A program made the translations under genes and the position numbers. From contig NZ_CP045915.1 in NCBI RefSeq assembly GCF_009650095.1, forward strand, positions 3,534,001 to 3,598,000: DNA of 64,000 nt, written 5' to 3'. Below the pieces are notes generated by a model, which searched no databases, was not told where the DNA came from, and saw only the letters and a list, made by a program, of their open reading frames with translations. Shown piece after piece: positions 36,434-46,167 of this stretch. Position 1 is the stretch's first letter; every line of letters begins with the position of its first letter. The stretch comes from Gracilibacillus salitolerans. Its GTDB lineage: Bacteria; Bacillota; Bacilli; Bacillales; Amphibacillaceae.

Positions 36434-39400
36434 TATACCTCTACAAGTAAACTTTTATCAAAGAAATATAAATACTTTTCAATGACCGGTTGCTTCCAAA
36501 TTTGTTCCAATGCTTTAGCATAGAGATTAATTTGGATTTGATATCGGTTTTTTAACTTCTCCTCTGCTTCTGTGCTTACTTCTTCTTGGATTTGATCCGT
36601 TTTATAGTCCAATAGCACCAAACCTTCGTCTGTTTGGATGACACAGTCAATCACACCTTGCAAGAAGATACGTTCCTGCTGCTCTTCCTGCCACTTTGGA
36701 TAAACATCTTGTGCTGGCAAGGTTAAACTAAATGGCACTTCTCGTTCCACTTGTTCTGCTTCAACTAATCGCTTGCCAAAATCTGTTTCAAAAAATGCTA
36801 TTATCGCTTGTATATCAATCACATTTGCCTCACCTGCTGTGATCATTTCCTCTGCTTCTAACTTGGCGATAAATTCTAATAACGCTACTTCATCCCAATT
36901 ACTTGTCAACGGTAAATGCTGCATGACGGTATGCATCGCCGTACCAATCTCTGCACGTGTCAGCTTTTGCTCTGTTTGCATAAAACGAGGTCTTTTGCGA
37001 ATCGGAGCACGGAATGGTTCAATGATTTGCTGATCACTATAGCTGTCTTTCACTTCATGCTGCCGTTTCATTTCGGTTACCGTTTGTTTTGCTCGAAAAA
37101 AAATCGAATCTTGGTATGGATATTGATATTCTAATTGATTGGCTACTTTTTCTTTTAAGCCTTTATCCTCCAGCTCTAAACCTTCCCACTGATGAATAGC
37201 TGTATCTAATGCCTCTATCTGTTCGCGATTACTTTCATCAATCGTTTGATATTCGCTTTGATGGACGCGATCCACCTTCCAGACGGAAACATCTTCTGCT
37301 ATTTCATCTGGGATCGTTAACGGCTGATCTTCCGCTCTTAAAATCTCACCTTTATGATGACGAACTAAACTGGCACCGACCCAGTCTAAATAAGATAATG
37401 ATTCTAATCGATAATAAGAAGGAAGTACCCAATCTTGATGGGTGATAATACTTGCCCATTTCTTTTTCTTCTTTTCTAAAGATCCTACTGTACCGATTAA
37501 AACAACTTTTTCTTTCGCTCTCGTTAACGCAACATAAAGGACTCGCATCTCTTCCGCCAGCATTTCCCGTTGCATTTCTTTCTTTATACCGTGATAAATT
37601 AGGGTCGGGTACATGATACGTTTGACGGGATCAATATATTTGGTAGCAAAGCCTAATTCTTTGTGCAACAAATACTTTGCACGTAAATCTTGTTGGTTAA
37701 ATTGTTTATTCATCGCACCGACAATCACTAGTGGGAATTCCAGTCCTTTACTCTTATGGATCGTCATAATCCGGACAACATCTTCCTGTTCTCCTAATGC
37801 TTTCGCCGCGCCTAAGTCATCGCCTTTCTCTTCCATACGCTCAATAAAACGCAAGAAACGGAATAGCCCTCGGAAAGAAGTAGACTCATAGCTTTTCGCA
37901 CGATCATATAATGCCCGTAAATTCGCTTGTCGTTGTCGACCACCAGGGATCCCACCAACAAAGTCATAATAGCCTGTTTCTTGGTAAATATCCCAGATCA
38001 AATGAGATAACGAACCTTGTCTAGCTTCTCTCCGCCATTGTTTCAGTTGTTTCATAAAGTGCTCAATGGTCTCATTATCGGTTGTTTTAACATATTCTTT
38101 TAAGGCTTCGTAATAGGTTGCTCCTTTTTTAGCAAGACGAATTTTCGCAAGTTGATCTTCGTCTAACCCGACAATTGGGGATTTTAATACAGAGGCAAGC
38201 GGAATATCTTGTCTTGGATTATCGATCACCTTCAGTAAGCTGATCATGACTTGGATTTCGATTGCTGCCAGATAACCTGTTGAAAGCTCTGCATAAACTG
38301 GTATCCCCTGCTTCTTAAACTCCTCCATAATCGTTGGTGCCCATGTCATCGACCGTAATAAAATAACAATATCACGGTATTCCACTTTTCGTGGCTGACC
38401 TGTACTTTTGTCCATAATTTCGGTTGGCTCATCACCATTAACACCAATCCATTGCCTGATTTTTGTTGCATAGGCTCGGGCTTCCAGCTGAGCTTTTTCC
38501 AAATCTTCCTCGTTCTCAATCTCTTCATCTGGTTGATCATTTTCATTTGTTTCCTGATCTATGATAAGTAGTTCGGTATCAATGTCTGGGAAAGGAACAT
38601 TGTCATAATCTTTATTTCCATAAATTAGTTCTGCATCCTCGTCATAGTCAATATCTCCGACTTTTTGGTCAAATAACTGTCTGAAAATATAGTTCGCTGC
38701 CGTTAGCACTTGTTCACGACTACGGAAATTTCGGGCCAGATCAATTCGATAACCAGGATCATCTGTTAAAGCAAATCGCTTATATTTCTCAATGAAAAGG
38801 GTTGGTTCGGCATGACGGAAACGATAAATACTTTGCTTCACATCCCCAACCATAAACATATTGCCGCTATCTTCCTGATTCGACACCAGTGATAAAATCG
38901 TTTCCTGTACAATATTGGTATCCTGGTACTCATCGACCATCACCTCTGTGAACTTTCGCTGCAGGTCTAATGCGACGGACGATGGCGTTCCACTTTCTTT
39001 ATTATCTAACAAAATATCTAAAGTGAAATGCTCTAAGTCAGCAAAATCAACAAGGCCTTTTTCTTTCTTTGCTTCCATATAAGCAGCTTTAAACTGCTTA
39101 ATCATTTTAGTTAATTGCACAATGGTTGGATGAAGTTCCTGCATATCACTGAGGTGATCGGCCAGGCTTCTCGTGAACCAATCCTTGGCAATACTTCCCC
39201 ATCTTTTCTTGATTTGATCGCGTAATGCTTTGACTTTATCTTTTTTGTCCTCTGCACATTCCACTTTTTTGCGAGATAATGCTTTAAAATTCCCTCCCGC
39301 TAAAACGGTACGTGCTTCTTCCCAGGACATTTGAATGGCACCTTTTGCCTGCTGGATCATTTCCTTGTCAATGTCGATCGCTTCTGCATAATGATAAGGC

Positions 39401-40137
39401 CCATCACTTTCCCGAGTAACATCAAGTGCTTGTTCCGCTAATGCTTCCATCACTTCCAGTTGGTCGATTACCTCCTGCTTCAATAACTGCAGCCATGGAA
39501 TCTCATCCTCTGGCATTTGTGAATCTACTTGATAGATCGTTGCCATCTGGTCGAGCCAATAATCAGGATTCGGGTGCTGGATGGCGAATTCATACATTTT
39601 TAAAATTAGGGATTCCACTTCTAAATCATTCCGGTCATTACTGAAACGGTCTACAACAGCGAAAAAAGCTTCCTGCTCTGTTTCGTCCTCATCTCCATAC
39701 CATACTTCAAACAATTGCTCTAAGACATCTTGACGAATTAAATCCGCTTCAATGTTGTCTGCGATCCGGAAATTCGGATCAATATCGATTTGATAAGCGT
39801 ATTTGCGTACTAATTCCATACAAAATGCATGGAGAGTGGAAATCGATGCATTTTGTAATAATGACAATTGCTTTTTCAGATGATTAGAGGTTGGATTATC
39901 CTCCAGTGCCGATTCAATTGCTGCTCCAACCCGATTTCGCATTTCCTGTGCCGCTGCATTGGTAAAGGTTACAACAAGCAAACTGTCAATATCGATTGGC
40001 TGTTCTTTATTTAATAATTTTTGAATGATTCGTTCGACAAGGACAGCTGTTTTACCCGATCCTGCCGCTGCTGCTACTAGTATATTTTGACCTGATTGAT
40101 AGATCGCTTCTTCCTGTTCTTTTGTCCATTGCGGCAT
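36433..40137 (-). CDS. addA: ATP-dependent helicase/nuclease subunit A
   Basis: A 1234-residue UvrD-type helicase fused to a RecB-like nuclease, working with AddB on double-strand breaks. Visible motifs: Walker A AAAGSGKTAVLVERII (about residue 20), motif II VDEYQDTN, motif III GDVKQSIYRFRHAEP, motif IV NFRSR, motif V MTIHKSKGLEFP, motif VI LYVALTRAKE, and nuclease LLDYKTDQI (about 1176). The start shares a TAATG with the addB stop, so the genes are coupled. Unlike B. subtilis, sbcDC does not follow; gerPF does. Confidence 0.96.
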   Translation of the reverse strand: MPQWTKEQEEAIYQSGQNILVAAAAGSGKTAVLVERIIQKLLNKEQPIDIDSLLVVTFTNAAAQEMRNRVGAAIESALEDNPTSNHLKKQLSLLQNASISTLHAFCMELVRKYAYQIDIDPNFRIADNIEADLIRQDVLEQLFEVWYGDEDETEQEAFFAVVDRFSNDRNDLEVESLILKMYEFAIQHPNPDYWLDQMATIYQVDSQMPEDEIPWLQLLKQEVIDQLEVMEALAEQALDVTRESDGPYHYAEAIDIDKEMIQQAKGAIQMSWEEARTVLAGGNFKALSRKKVECAEDKKDKVKALRDQIKKRWGSIAKDWFTRSLADHLSDMQELHPTIVQLTKMIKQFKAAYMEAKKEKGLVDFADLEHFTLDILLDNKESGTPSSVALDLQRKFTEVMVDEYQDTNIVQETILSLVSNQEDSGNMFMVGDVKQSIYRFRHAEPTLFIEKYKRFALTDDPGYRIDLARNFRSREQVLTAANYIFRQLFDQKVGDIDYDEDAELIYGNKDYDNVPFPDIDTELLIIDQETNENDQPDEEIENEEDLEKAQLEARAYATKIRQWIGVNGDEPTEIMDKSTGQPRKVEYRDIVILLRSMTWAPTIMEEFKKQGIPVYAELSTGYLAAIEIQVMISLLKVIDNPRQDIPLASVLKSPIVGLDEDQLAKIRLAKKGATYYEALKEYVKTTDNETIEHFMKQLKQWRREARQGSLSHLIWDIYQETGYYDFVGGIPGGRQRQANLRALYDRAKSYESTSFRGLFRFLRFIERMEEKGDDLGAAKALGEQEDVVRIMTIHKSKGLEFPLVIVGAMNKQFNQQDLRAKYLLHKELGFATKYIDPVKRIMYPTLIYHGIKKEMQREMLAEEMRVLYVALTRAKEKVVLIGTVGSLEKKKKKWASIITHQDWVLPSYYRLESLSYLDWVGASLVRHHKGEILRAEDQPLTIPDEIAEDVSVWKVDRVHQSEYQTIDESNREQIEALDTAIHQWEGLELEDKGLKEKVANQLEYQYPYQDSIFFRAKQTVTEMKRQHEVKDSYSDQQIIEPFRAPIRKRPRFMQTEQKLTRAEIGTAMHTVMQHLPLTSNWDEVALLEFIAKLEAEEMITAGEANVIDIQAIIAFFETDFGKRLVEAEQVEREVPFSLTLPAQDVYPKWQEEQQERIFLQGVIDCVIQTDEGLVLLDYKTDQIQEEVSTEAEEKLKNRYQIQINLYAKALEQIWKQPVIEKYLYFFDKSLLVEV

Positions 40138-43100
40138 TATCCTTCACCCCGCTTGATTGCTTCGATTACTTCTTCATCTTTCATCTCGTTCAGTCGGCGA
40201 TAATTATTTTCCGCCAGTGTTGGATCAAATTGACAAACCGATCGGAATTCACAGAATGTACAAGCAGTTGACTGTTGTTGCTGAAAGGGATTGAGATCTA
40301 CTTTCCCTTCTGTTATGGCTAATCCTGCGTTTTCCATTAATTGATGGATATATCCTTGCAACTGGTCAAAAATCTCCCGTTCGGCAACATTGGAGCCTTT
40401 ATAGAAAGAGCCATTTTTACTGAATCCTGCAGGAATGACGTTACTTCTTCCTGATTCCAGCGAGGTATCCATCATCCGGACGACATCTTCCTGATCAACA
40501 AGTAGTCCTTTCATTTTGAACTTTTTAAATATCTCCTGTTCAATTTTATCTTCTGTTAGAAAATCACTGGCTGAGACCATTGGATTGTGGACATGGAAAT
40601 AAAGTACACCAGCTGGTGATGCCTCATGTCCTAACCAGCTTTCCGCATTTTGTAAGACTACATCTAAATAAGCCAACATTTGCAGGGCCAGTCCATAATA
40701 AACCTCTGTTAAGTTCAATCCTTTTGAACTGGATTTATAATCAATGATCCGTAAATATAATTGCTCGTTCTCGATTGCCTGATCGACACGGTCAATCCGG
40801 CCTCGTAACATTAATGTATAATCATTTGGCAAATCGACTTTTAATGGCTCTAATTGATCCGGATAGCCAAACCCAACTTCTAATCCGACTGGCGCAAAGT
40901 GTGTTTTTCGTGCCTGTTCACTTAAAACATACGTCGCTCTAGCTATGACATGTTCCAATTTACGTTGAATGTATTGATAACGATTCGAACTATGCAAAAT
41001 CTGATGCTGTAATACCGGCGCTAATTCTCCTACCGCACGATGGGCATACTTCTTCGCTTCTTGATCATAAATATCAGAAAACCCGCGCCCTTCCTTTTGA
41101 ACCCATTCGGTAATTTGTTTTAATGCCTCATGGAACAGTTGGCCGATATCTGGTGCATCAAGCTTATAAGTCGGTCGTTCCTGCAGGCCTAAACTGTATT
41201 TGGCAAAATGCTGATACGAGCAGCGATGATACATTTCCAGCCTTGACACACTTGCATTGATTTCTTTCTGATACAACTCACCGACTGTATCATCTGCTAA
41301 ATCTGTCGGCTTATTTTGATAAAAAAGACTCTTCAATACACGTTGATGGATTGGTTGATGATCGGATTTTTCAATATACCAGTTTAATACATAATCCCAA
41401 ATATTATCAATCGGATAGCCTCTTAGCTTCCTTGCTAATTGTGCCGTTAATGCACCTCTTGTCTTATTCGGTGTCGTTACAAAACGGCTCGCCTCTGTCA
41501 TTTCTTCCGGATCTTGTAAAAACAAACGCTCTTCCTGCACTGGGAAGATTTCTTCCATCCTTTTTATTAGAGGGGAAGCGACTTTTTGTTTTCCTTCTTC
41601 ATTACTAATCGGATAGCTCACCCATAAATGATCAGACGGTAGCGTAAACGCTAAATACACATAAAACCAATCATCCAATAATTGACGTTTACTTCCCTCT
41701 GCTAATTGCAAGCCATGCGTTTGCAGCAAGGTACGTTCTTCCTCAGATATCAAGCCGTCTCCGCCAGGCTTCATTGGCCATGTTCCTTCATTTACCCCTA
41801 ACAAAAAGGCAACCTTAATGCCTTGCATCCGTGAACGGTCGATCGAGCCAACGACAACATGATCAATACTTGGAGGCACATGTGAAAATCTTAGTGAATC
41901 AAAGCCAGACTCTAACACGTTACGGAATGTCTGCAGGTTCATCGTTTCTTCACCAGCGACTTCAGTAATCTCTTCTAACAATTGAATGACCGCATCCCAC
42001 ACCTGGTCTTGCTCACGTCCTTTTTCGACTCGTCCTTCTTCATCATATTGATCACGCATATTCTCCAATCGTCCAGGTGCTCCAATTGTTTCCAGCCATT
42101 CAAATAGGGCAATTGCTTTTTCTTTAATCGTTGGTAATTCCCGTAGCAGCTGATCAATATCCGCAAGTGCTACTGTTACTTTTTCTCGATAAGCATTAAT
42201 TCGTTCTTGTGTTGCTCGTTCACGGTCTGTTTGTGCTGATTGATCAAAGCCTTTAAAGCGTTGGAAGATCCATGGTTTGCCACTTAACCACCTGCTTCTG
42301 CCTCGTACGCCATACTCCAACACATAATTCTCTAGCTCATCAATTGCCTCTTGATCTAACCGATGCTTGCCTTCCCCTTTCGGAATAAATCCAGCCTTTA
42401 ATAAGCGAAAGACTGCATCATAACGCCAGTTGCCTTCAATGACATCGAGCAGGGACCGGATCGTTTCAATCAATGGGTGGTTGAGCATCGTCCTTTTTTC
42501 ATCAACAAAAGTTGGAATCTGATAATCATCAAAAACAGTTGTAATCAAATCGTGATAGACATCCGGTTCGCGAATCAGAATGGCAAGATCTCGATATCGA
42601 TACCCTTTATCTCTTACTAAACGAATAATTTCTTGTGCTGTTCCTTCAACCTCAGCACGTGGATGCACCGCTTCTGCAATACGAATCGGTGCTTGTTCCG
42701 GATAGCTTTGAACTGGGCGACTGTCAAAATACTGATCTAAATGAACAAATGGTGCTATTGTATTCTCGTTCGCTGTTAATGGAGTGACTTCAGTCTGAAT
42801 CATATTCTCTTCTGCTAATTGCTTTAATTGCTGATAGGTTTCCTTTGTTTGATAGAACAGGTCTAACGGTACAACCTCAGGATCATTTACATCATCAACC
42901 GTTAATGTAACAGTTACATGTTTTGCTTTTTTCAGCATGGCACCGATGACTAATAATTCTTGTGGTGTAAATTGGTGAAAGCCATCTATGTAAACCGTTG
43001 TGTCTTCTAAAAAGTTAGTCATTTCTAGCTTTTCTACTAACTGCTGTAATTGATCCTCACTATCCATATAGTGACCTTTGAAGGCGCTTGTCAGCTGTTG

Positions 43101-43610
43101 ATAAATATAGACTAAATCATCTAATTTATTTTGTAACGCTTGTTCGCCTATTGTTTTGTGCTGGAATCGATTCATTTCTTCAAGCTGTTCACTGATCAAT
43201 TCCGGTGTGACACAATAGCGTTTAAATTCTGTGATCATATCCTCCAGTTGTTCGATAAAGCCTTGCTTTTCGATTGCCTTCTGGAATACTTTCCATTCAT
43301 CCGTTCTCTCCTCGACAATTTTGCGAAGCATCATTTGCATCCCTGTTGATGTAATGTATTTCTTTGTTGCTCCGCCAGTCAGCTGCATAACGCGCCACGC
43401 TAACCGGGAAAAACTATAGACTTGTCCACGAATCGAACCATTTATATCAGGGGCATTTAATAACGCATATTCCTGTTGGAAGGTCATTTGGTCTGGAACT
43501 AAATATATAATCGGAGGCCCTTGAGGATTTTGCCTGAGTTCTTGTCTTATTTCTTGCAAGCACTGCTCGCTTTTATTCACCGTTGCACTTCCAATTAAAA
43601 ATCGCAACAA
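40137..43610 (-). CDS. addB: ATP-dependent helicase/nuclease subunit B
   Basis: The AddB partner, about 1157 residues, with an inactivated helicase fold, a RecB-like nuclease (LRIIDYKSSSKGLN) and an iron-sulfur cluster site (Cys in MYHRCSYQHFAKYSLG and CTFCEFRSVC near the C-terminus). The N-terminus reads LRFLIGSATVNKSEQ where most AddB proteins have a G-x-x-G-x-G-K-T/S Walker A loop; here Asn replaces the Gly before Lys16. The rest (IYLVPDQMTFQQEYALL, VYSFSRLAWRVMQ) is conserved. Start is ambiguous: TTG 43610 has AGGTG 6 nt upstream, and GTG 43619 is an alternative. Confidence 0.93.
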   Translation of the reverse strand: MLRFLIGSATVNKSEQCLQEIRQELRQNPQGPPIIYLVPDQMTFQQEYALLNAPDINGSIRGQVYSFSRLAWRVMQLTGGATKKYITSTGMQMMLRKIVEERTDEWKVFQKAIEKQGFIEQLEDMITEFKRYCVTPELISEQLEEMNRFQHKTIGEQALQNKLDDLVYIYQQLTSAFKGHYMDSEDQLQQLVEKLEMTNFLEDTTVYIDGFHQFTPQELLVIGAMLKKAKHVTVTLTVDDVNDPEVVPLDLFYQTKETYQQLKQLAEENMIQTEVTPLTANENTIAPFVHLDQYFDSRPVQSYPEQAPIRIAEAVHPRAEVEGTAQEIIRLVRDKGYRYRDLAILIREPDVYHDLITTVFDDYQIPTFVDEKRTMLNHPLIETIRSLLDVIEGNWRYDAVFRLLKAGFIPKGEGKHRLDQEAIDELENYVLEYGVRGRSRWLSGKPWIFQRFKGFDQSAQTDRERATQERINAYREKVTVALADIDQLLRELPTIKEKAIALFEWLETIGAPGRLENMRDQYDEEGRVEKGREQDQVWDAVIQLLEEITEVAGEETMNLQTFRNVLESGFDSLRFSHVPPSIDHVVVGSIDRSRMQGIKVAFLLGVNEGTWPMKPGGDGLISEEERTLLQTHGLQLAEGSKRQLLDDWFYVYLAFTLPSDHLWVSYPISNEEGKQKVASPLIKRMEEIFPVQEERLFLQDPEEMTEASRFVTTPNKTRGALTAQLARKLRGYPIDNIWDYVLNWYIEKSDHQPIHQRVLKSLFYQNKPTDLADDTVGELYQKEINASVSRLEMYHRCSYQHFAKYSLGLQERPTYKLDAPDIGQLFHEALKQITEWVQKEGRGFSDIYDQEAKKYAHRAVGELAPVLQHQILHSSNRYQYIQRKLEHVIARATYVLSEQARKTHFAPVGLEVGFGYPDQLEPLKVDLPNDYTLMLRGRIDRVDQAIENEQLYLRIIDYKSSSKGLNLTEVYYGLALQMLAYLDVVLQNAESWLGHEASPAGVLYFHVHNPMVSASDFLTEDKIEQEIFKKFKMKGLLVDQEDVVRMMDTSLESGRSNVIPAGFSKNGSFYKGSNVAEREIFDQLQGYIHQLMENAGLAITEGKVDLNPFQQQQSTACTFCEFRSVCQFDPTLAENNYRRLNEMKDEEVIEAIKRGEG

Positions 43611-43719
43611 AGAAAACACCTACTTTCCCTATCTTCACGTCTATTTTACCATAGATTGTAGCAAACGAATGTTCTGTTGTGAAGGAAAATGGTGTTTGGT
43701 TTGATTGATAATAGGCTAC

Positions 43720-44004
43720 TTACTTATTTTCTCCGGGAAATAGAATCGCTAGAATAACGACATCATTGTTGATTACTTGATAATGTATCCTGAATTTTTT
43801 TATAACTACTCTGGAAACACCTTTATATTTACCAAACTCTTCTTCGTATGGTTTCTTTATAATGTTATTTGCTAGTAATGCTTCGGTTTCAAGGATAAGT
43901 TGAGATAGGTAGTCGTGGGTTTATTCAGGGGTAAACTTATTACTTTTAAAACACATTAGTTTCTCTTTCACTGCAGGGGTCCACACAATATTTCGCTTAT
44001 TCAT
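43720..44004 (-). pseudogene. RelE/ParE-type toxin gene with an in-frame stop
   Basis: The frame begins MNKRNIVWTPAVKEKLMCFK and continues, after a single TAA at 43921-43923, as THDYLSQLILETEALLANNI, then KPYEEEFGKYKGVSRVVIKKFRIHYQV and IVILAILFPGEN-type ending. This is the ParE/RelE toxin plan (helix-helix-beta sheet) of about 94 residues. Its ATG overlaps the antitoxin stop in an ATGA junction, as in intact pairs. Only one codon is damaged, with no frameshift, so the inactivation looks recent or the call rests on one base. Confidence 0.75.
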
Positions 44005-44267
44005 TTCTTAAAGTCCTCTTTTGAGAAAGATTTTAATAATTCTTTAGTTGTCATTCCTCTTCCATCTTTGTACTGTTGCTTACTCTCCTTCAACATTTGT
44101 TCAAGTTCAGGATTTTCATCCGCCTCTGACTTGATTGACCTCTCTTCCTCTTGCAAAACTAGTGTGAACTTTCCTTTACCAGGGATTGTAAACTGTAATA
44201 CAGAGTTTTCACTATCCATATCGGAAATACACTTCATTAATTCTTTCACAGATTGAATTTCACTCAA
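44001..44267 (-). CDS. Antitoxin-like partner of a RelE/ParE toxin
   Basis: An 88-residue acidic protein: an N-terminal part that may form a small beta domain (NSVLQFTIPGKGKFTLVLQEEE), then an acidic linker and a C-terminal helix with Lys (TTKELLKSFSKEDFKK) of the kind that wraps the toxin. I do not recognise its DNA-binding family. AGGAGG lies upstream of the ATG. The four-base overlap with the following toxin frame is the main evidence for the antitoxin role. Confidence 0.65.
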   Translation of the reverse strand: MSEIQSVKELMKCISDMDSENSVLQFTIPGKGKFTLVLQEEERSIKSEADENPELEQMLKESKQQYKDGRGMTTKELLKSFSKEDFKK

Positions 44268-44381
44268 TTTATTTCCTCCTTTCTTTTGTGTTTATTTTAT
44301 CACATCCTAGAATCAACATCGATTTATAATGAGTGATTCAACAAAGGAGTATTATATATTGAACCATAACCGCTTTTCCTT

Positions 44382-45002
44382 TTAAATCACTTTCAATATT
44401 TCAGCTGGTGTATTTACTCGAAAATCAGGTTTCATTTTTTTCACCACTTCAAAAGAGTCATACCCCCAACTAACCCAGATTATTTTAACGCCGGTTTTTT
44501 TGCAAGCTAGGATGTCTCTTTTTTCGTCTCCTACATAAATTACTTCTGATGATTCCAATTTATTTCCTCTTAGAAATCTGTGAATTAACTTATCTTTTCC
44601 AAATATACTGCTTGAACAGATAACATTTGTTATACTCGTTAACTTGTTACTTTTTAGAAAAGTCATAATATTTTCTTTTGAATTAGATGATATAATGATA
44701 GTCTTATAGCCTTTTCTCTCTAGTTTAGCTAACATTTCAGAAATACCATCATATAGCTTCACTTCATTTATGGATTCTCGATATAATTGATAAAACTTAG
44801 GCATCACGATTGGCATTTTAAACATCGGAAATTGTAAATATCTACTTTTTTCTTTGATAGACAATTTCTTCATGTTTTCCATTTCACTCAATTTTATTTC
44901 CTTAAAATAATACTGCTTCGCTAGCGTATTCCAACTTTTCAAAAGTGCTCTTCGGGAATCTGCCAGTGTCCCATCAAAATCAAAAATAACGTATTTTACC
45001 AT
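44382..45002 (-). CDS. HAD family hydrolase
   Basis: A 206-residue HAD phosphatase with motif I YVIFDFDGTLADS at residues 4-16, a helical cap, motif II IIISSNS, motif III Lys in FGKDKLIHRF and motif IV VGDEKRDILACKKTG. Start is the ATG at 45002 with GTGGAG upstream; the longer frame is not used. Substrate unknown. It is the last gene of a minus-strand run of small enzymes (VOC, NUDIX, GrpB, HAD, HAD), 46 bp after the preceding one. Confidence 0.85.
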   Translation of the reverse strand: MVKYVIFDFDGTLADSRRALLKSWNTLAKQYYFKEIKLSEMENMKKLSIKEKSRYLQFPMFKMPIVMPKFYQLYRESINEVKLYDGISEMLAKLERKGYKTIIISSNSKENIMTFLKSNKLTSITNVICSSSIFGKDKLIHRFLRGNKLESSEVIYVGDEKRDILACKKTGVKIIWVSWGYDSFEVVKKMKPDFRVNTPAEILKVI

Positions 45003-45048
45003 CAAATGCACTCCACTTCTAAAAAAAACCTTATATAATTTATGTATG

Positions 45049-45588
45049 TTAACTCTGCTTTGACAATATCCAATGTACTGCTTCACGAAAGTCACTAGCA
45101 ATAAAATCAGGCGAAACTTCTGCCCATTTTCCAAAAAAAGCTTGATTTTGATATTGGTAAAACGTTTCTTCTCCAGCACCTGTTTTTACTAAAATTTTGA
45201 TACATCCTGCATCTTGTGCTGCAACCATGTCTGTCCATCGATCCCCAATAACTACACACTCTTCTAAATCCAAATTATTATCTTGTGATGCTTGTAATAA
45301 CATGCCTGTTGATGGCTTTCGACATTGACACCTTTCGTGATGTTGGTGTGGACAAAGGTACACTTTATCAAATCCAAATTGCTTCAATTCTGCTTCATAT
45401 TCTTCTTTTGTTACTTCCCCTTTTGAGATAGCTGGTTGATTGGTAAAAGAAAGAATAAGGTTACCTGATTCCTTTAATTCAATTAATGATTCCTTTACAT
45501 ATGGATACATTTGAAATTCTCCAGGAAAAATAACCGTGTCATTTCCTCCAATTGTTCCATCTCTATCAATAAAAACTGCTTGTGGCAA
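45049..45588 (-). CDS. HAD-IIIA hydrolase, GmhB/HisB-N-like
   Basis: A 179-residue phosphatase of the histidinol-phosphate/heptose-bisphosphate type. Motif I is VFIDRDGTIGG, motif II FTNQPAI, and the zinc loop CPHQHHERCQCRKPSTGML and motif IV IGDRWTDMVAA are intact. Start is TTG 45588 with AAAGGAG 8 nt upstream; the GTG nine bases earlier touches that site. Substrate is unclear: no heptose or histidine genes are nearby. Confidence 0.85.
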   Translation of the reverse strand: MPQAVFIDRDGTIGGNDTVIFPGEFQMYPYVKESLIELKESGNLILSFTNQPAISKGEVTKEEYEAELKQFGFDKVYLCPHQHHERCQCRKPSTGMLLQASQDNNLDLEECVVIGDRWTDMVAAQDAGCIKILVKTGAGEETFYQYQNQAFFGKWAEVSPDFIASDFREAVHWILSKQS

Positions 45589-45593
45589 AATTA

Positions 45594-46106
45594 TCACTCC
45601 TTTTTTGCTTTTTCCACAATATTTTTAATAAAAGGTTCTTTTTTCTTTGTATATGTCTGTCGATCATACTTATATTCACAAGCAAGACTTTTCTTTAAGA
45701 CCTCATATTCTTGAGCTGCTTCCGGATGTAATCTAAGATAATCTCGAAATAATAGTTTTTCAATCCACTCACTACTATCATATTCACAGATATGCAAATG
45801 GGAAGTGCCCTTTCCCCACTCTCCTTTTCTGAAAAATTTCCTATCTTTAAAATCTGGTTTAGGGACATACTCATATTCAATTTCCTTCAAAGGATTCACA
45901 AATTGATCTACCTTATCTAAGTTTTGTACACCTACTAGAATATCAATAATTGGTTTTGCTGCTAATCCTTTTATGGAAGTGCTACCGATATGCTCAATTC
46001 CAACAATTTTATCACCTAAGACATCTATAATTCTATTTCTCTCTGTATCAAATTGTTCTTTCCATTTAGGATTATAATCACAAATATTAACAATTGATTT
46101 TGTCAT
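45594..46106 (-). CDS. GrpB family protein (UPF0157)
   Basis: A 170-residue nucleotidyltransferase-fold protein of the GrpB family. It shows VNICDYNPKWKEQFDTERNRI, the GIEHIGSTSIKGLAAKPIIDILVGV active-site-like block and HLHICEYDSSEW. Start is the second ATG (46106), which has AAGGA 8 nt upstream; the first ATG touches that site. The function of the family is not established. It lies 5 bp before the HAD-IIIA gene. Confidence 0.88.
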   Translation of the reverse strand: MTKSIVNICDYNPKWKEQFDTERNRIIDVLGDKIVGIEHIGSTSIKGLAAKPIIDILVGVQNLDKVDQFVNPLKEIEYEYVPKPDFKDRKFFRKGEWGKGTSHLHICEYDSSEWIEKLLFRDYLRLHPEAAQEYEVLKKSLACEYKYDRQTYTKKKEPFIKNIVEKAKKE

Positions 46107-46167
46107 TTTGTTCATCCTTATCTCTTTTCTGTTCCATCACCGCTTGCTGTCTTAGCCTTTCACTAGA

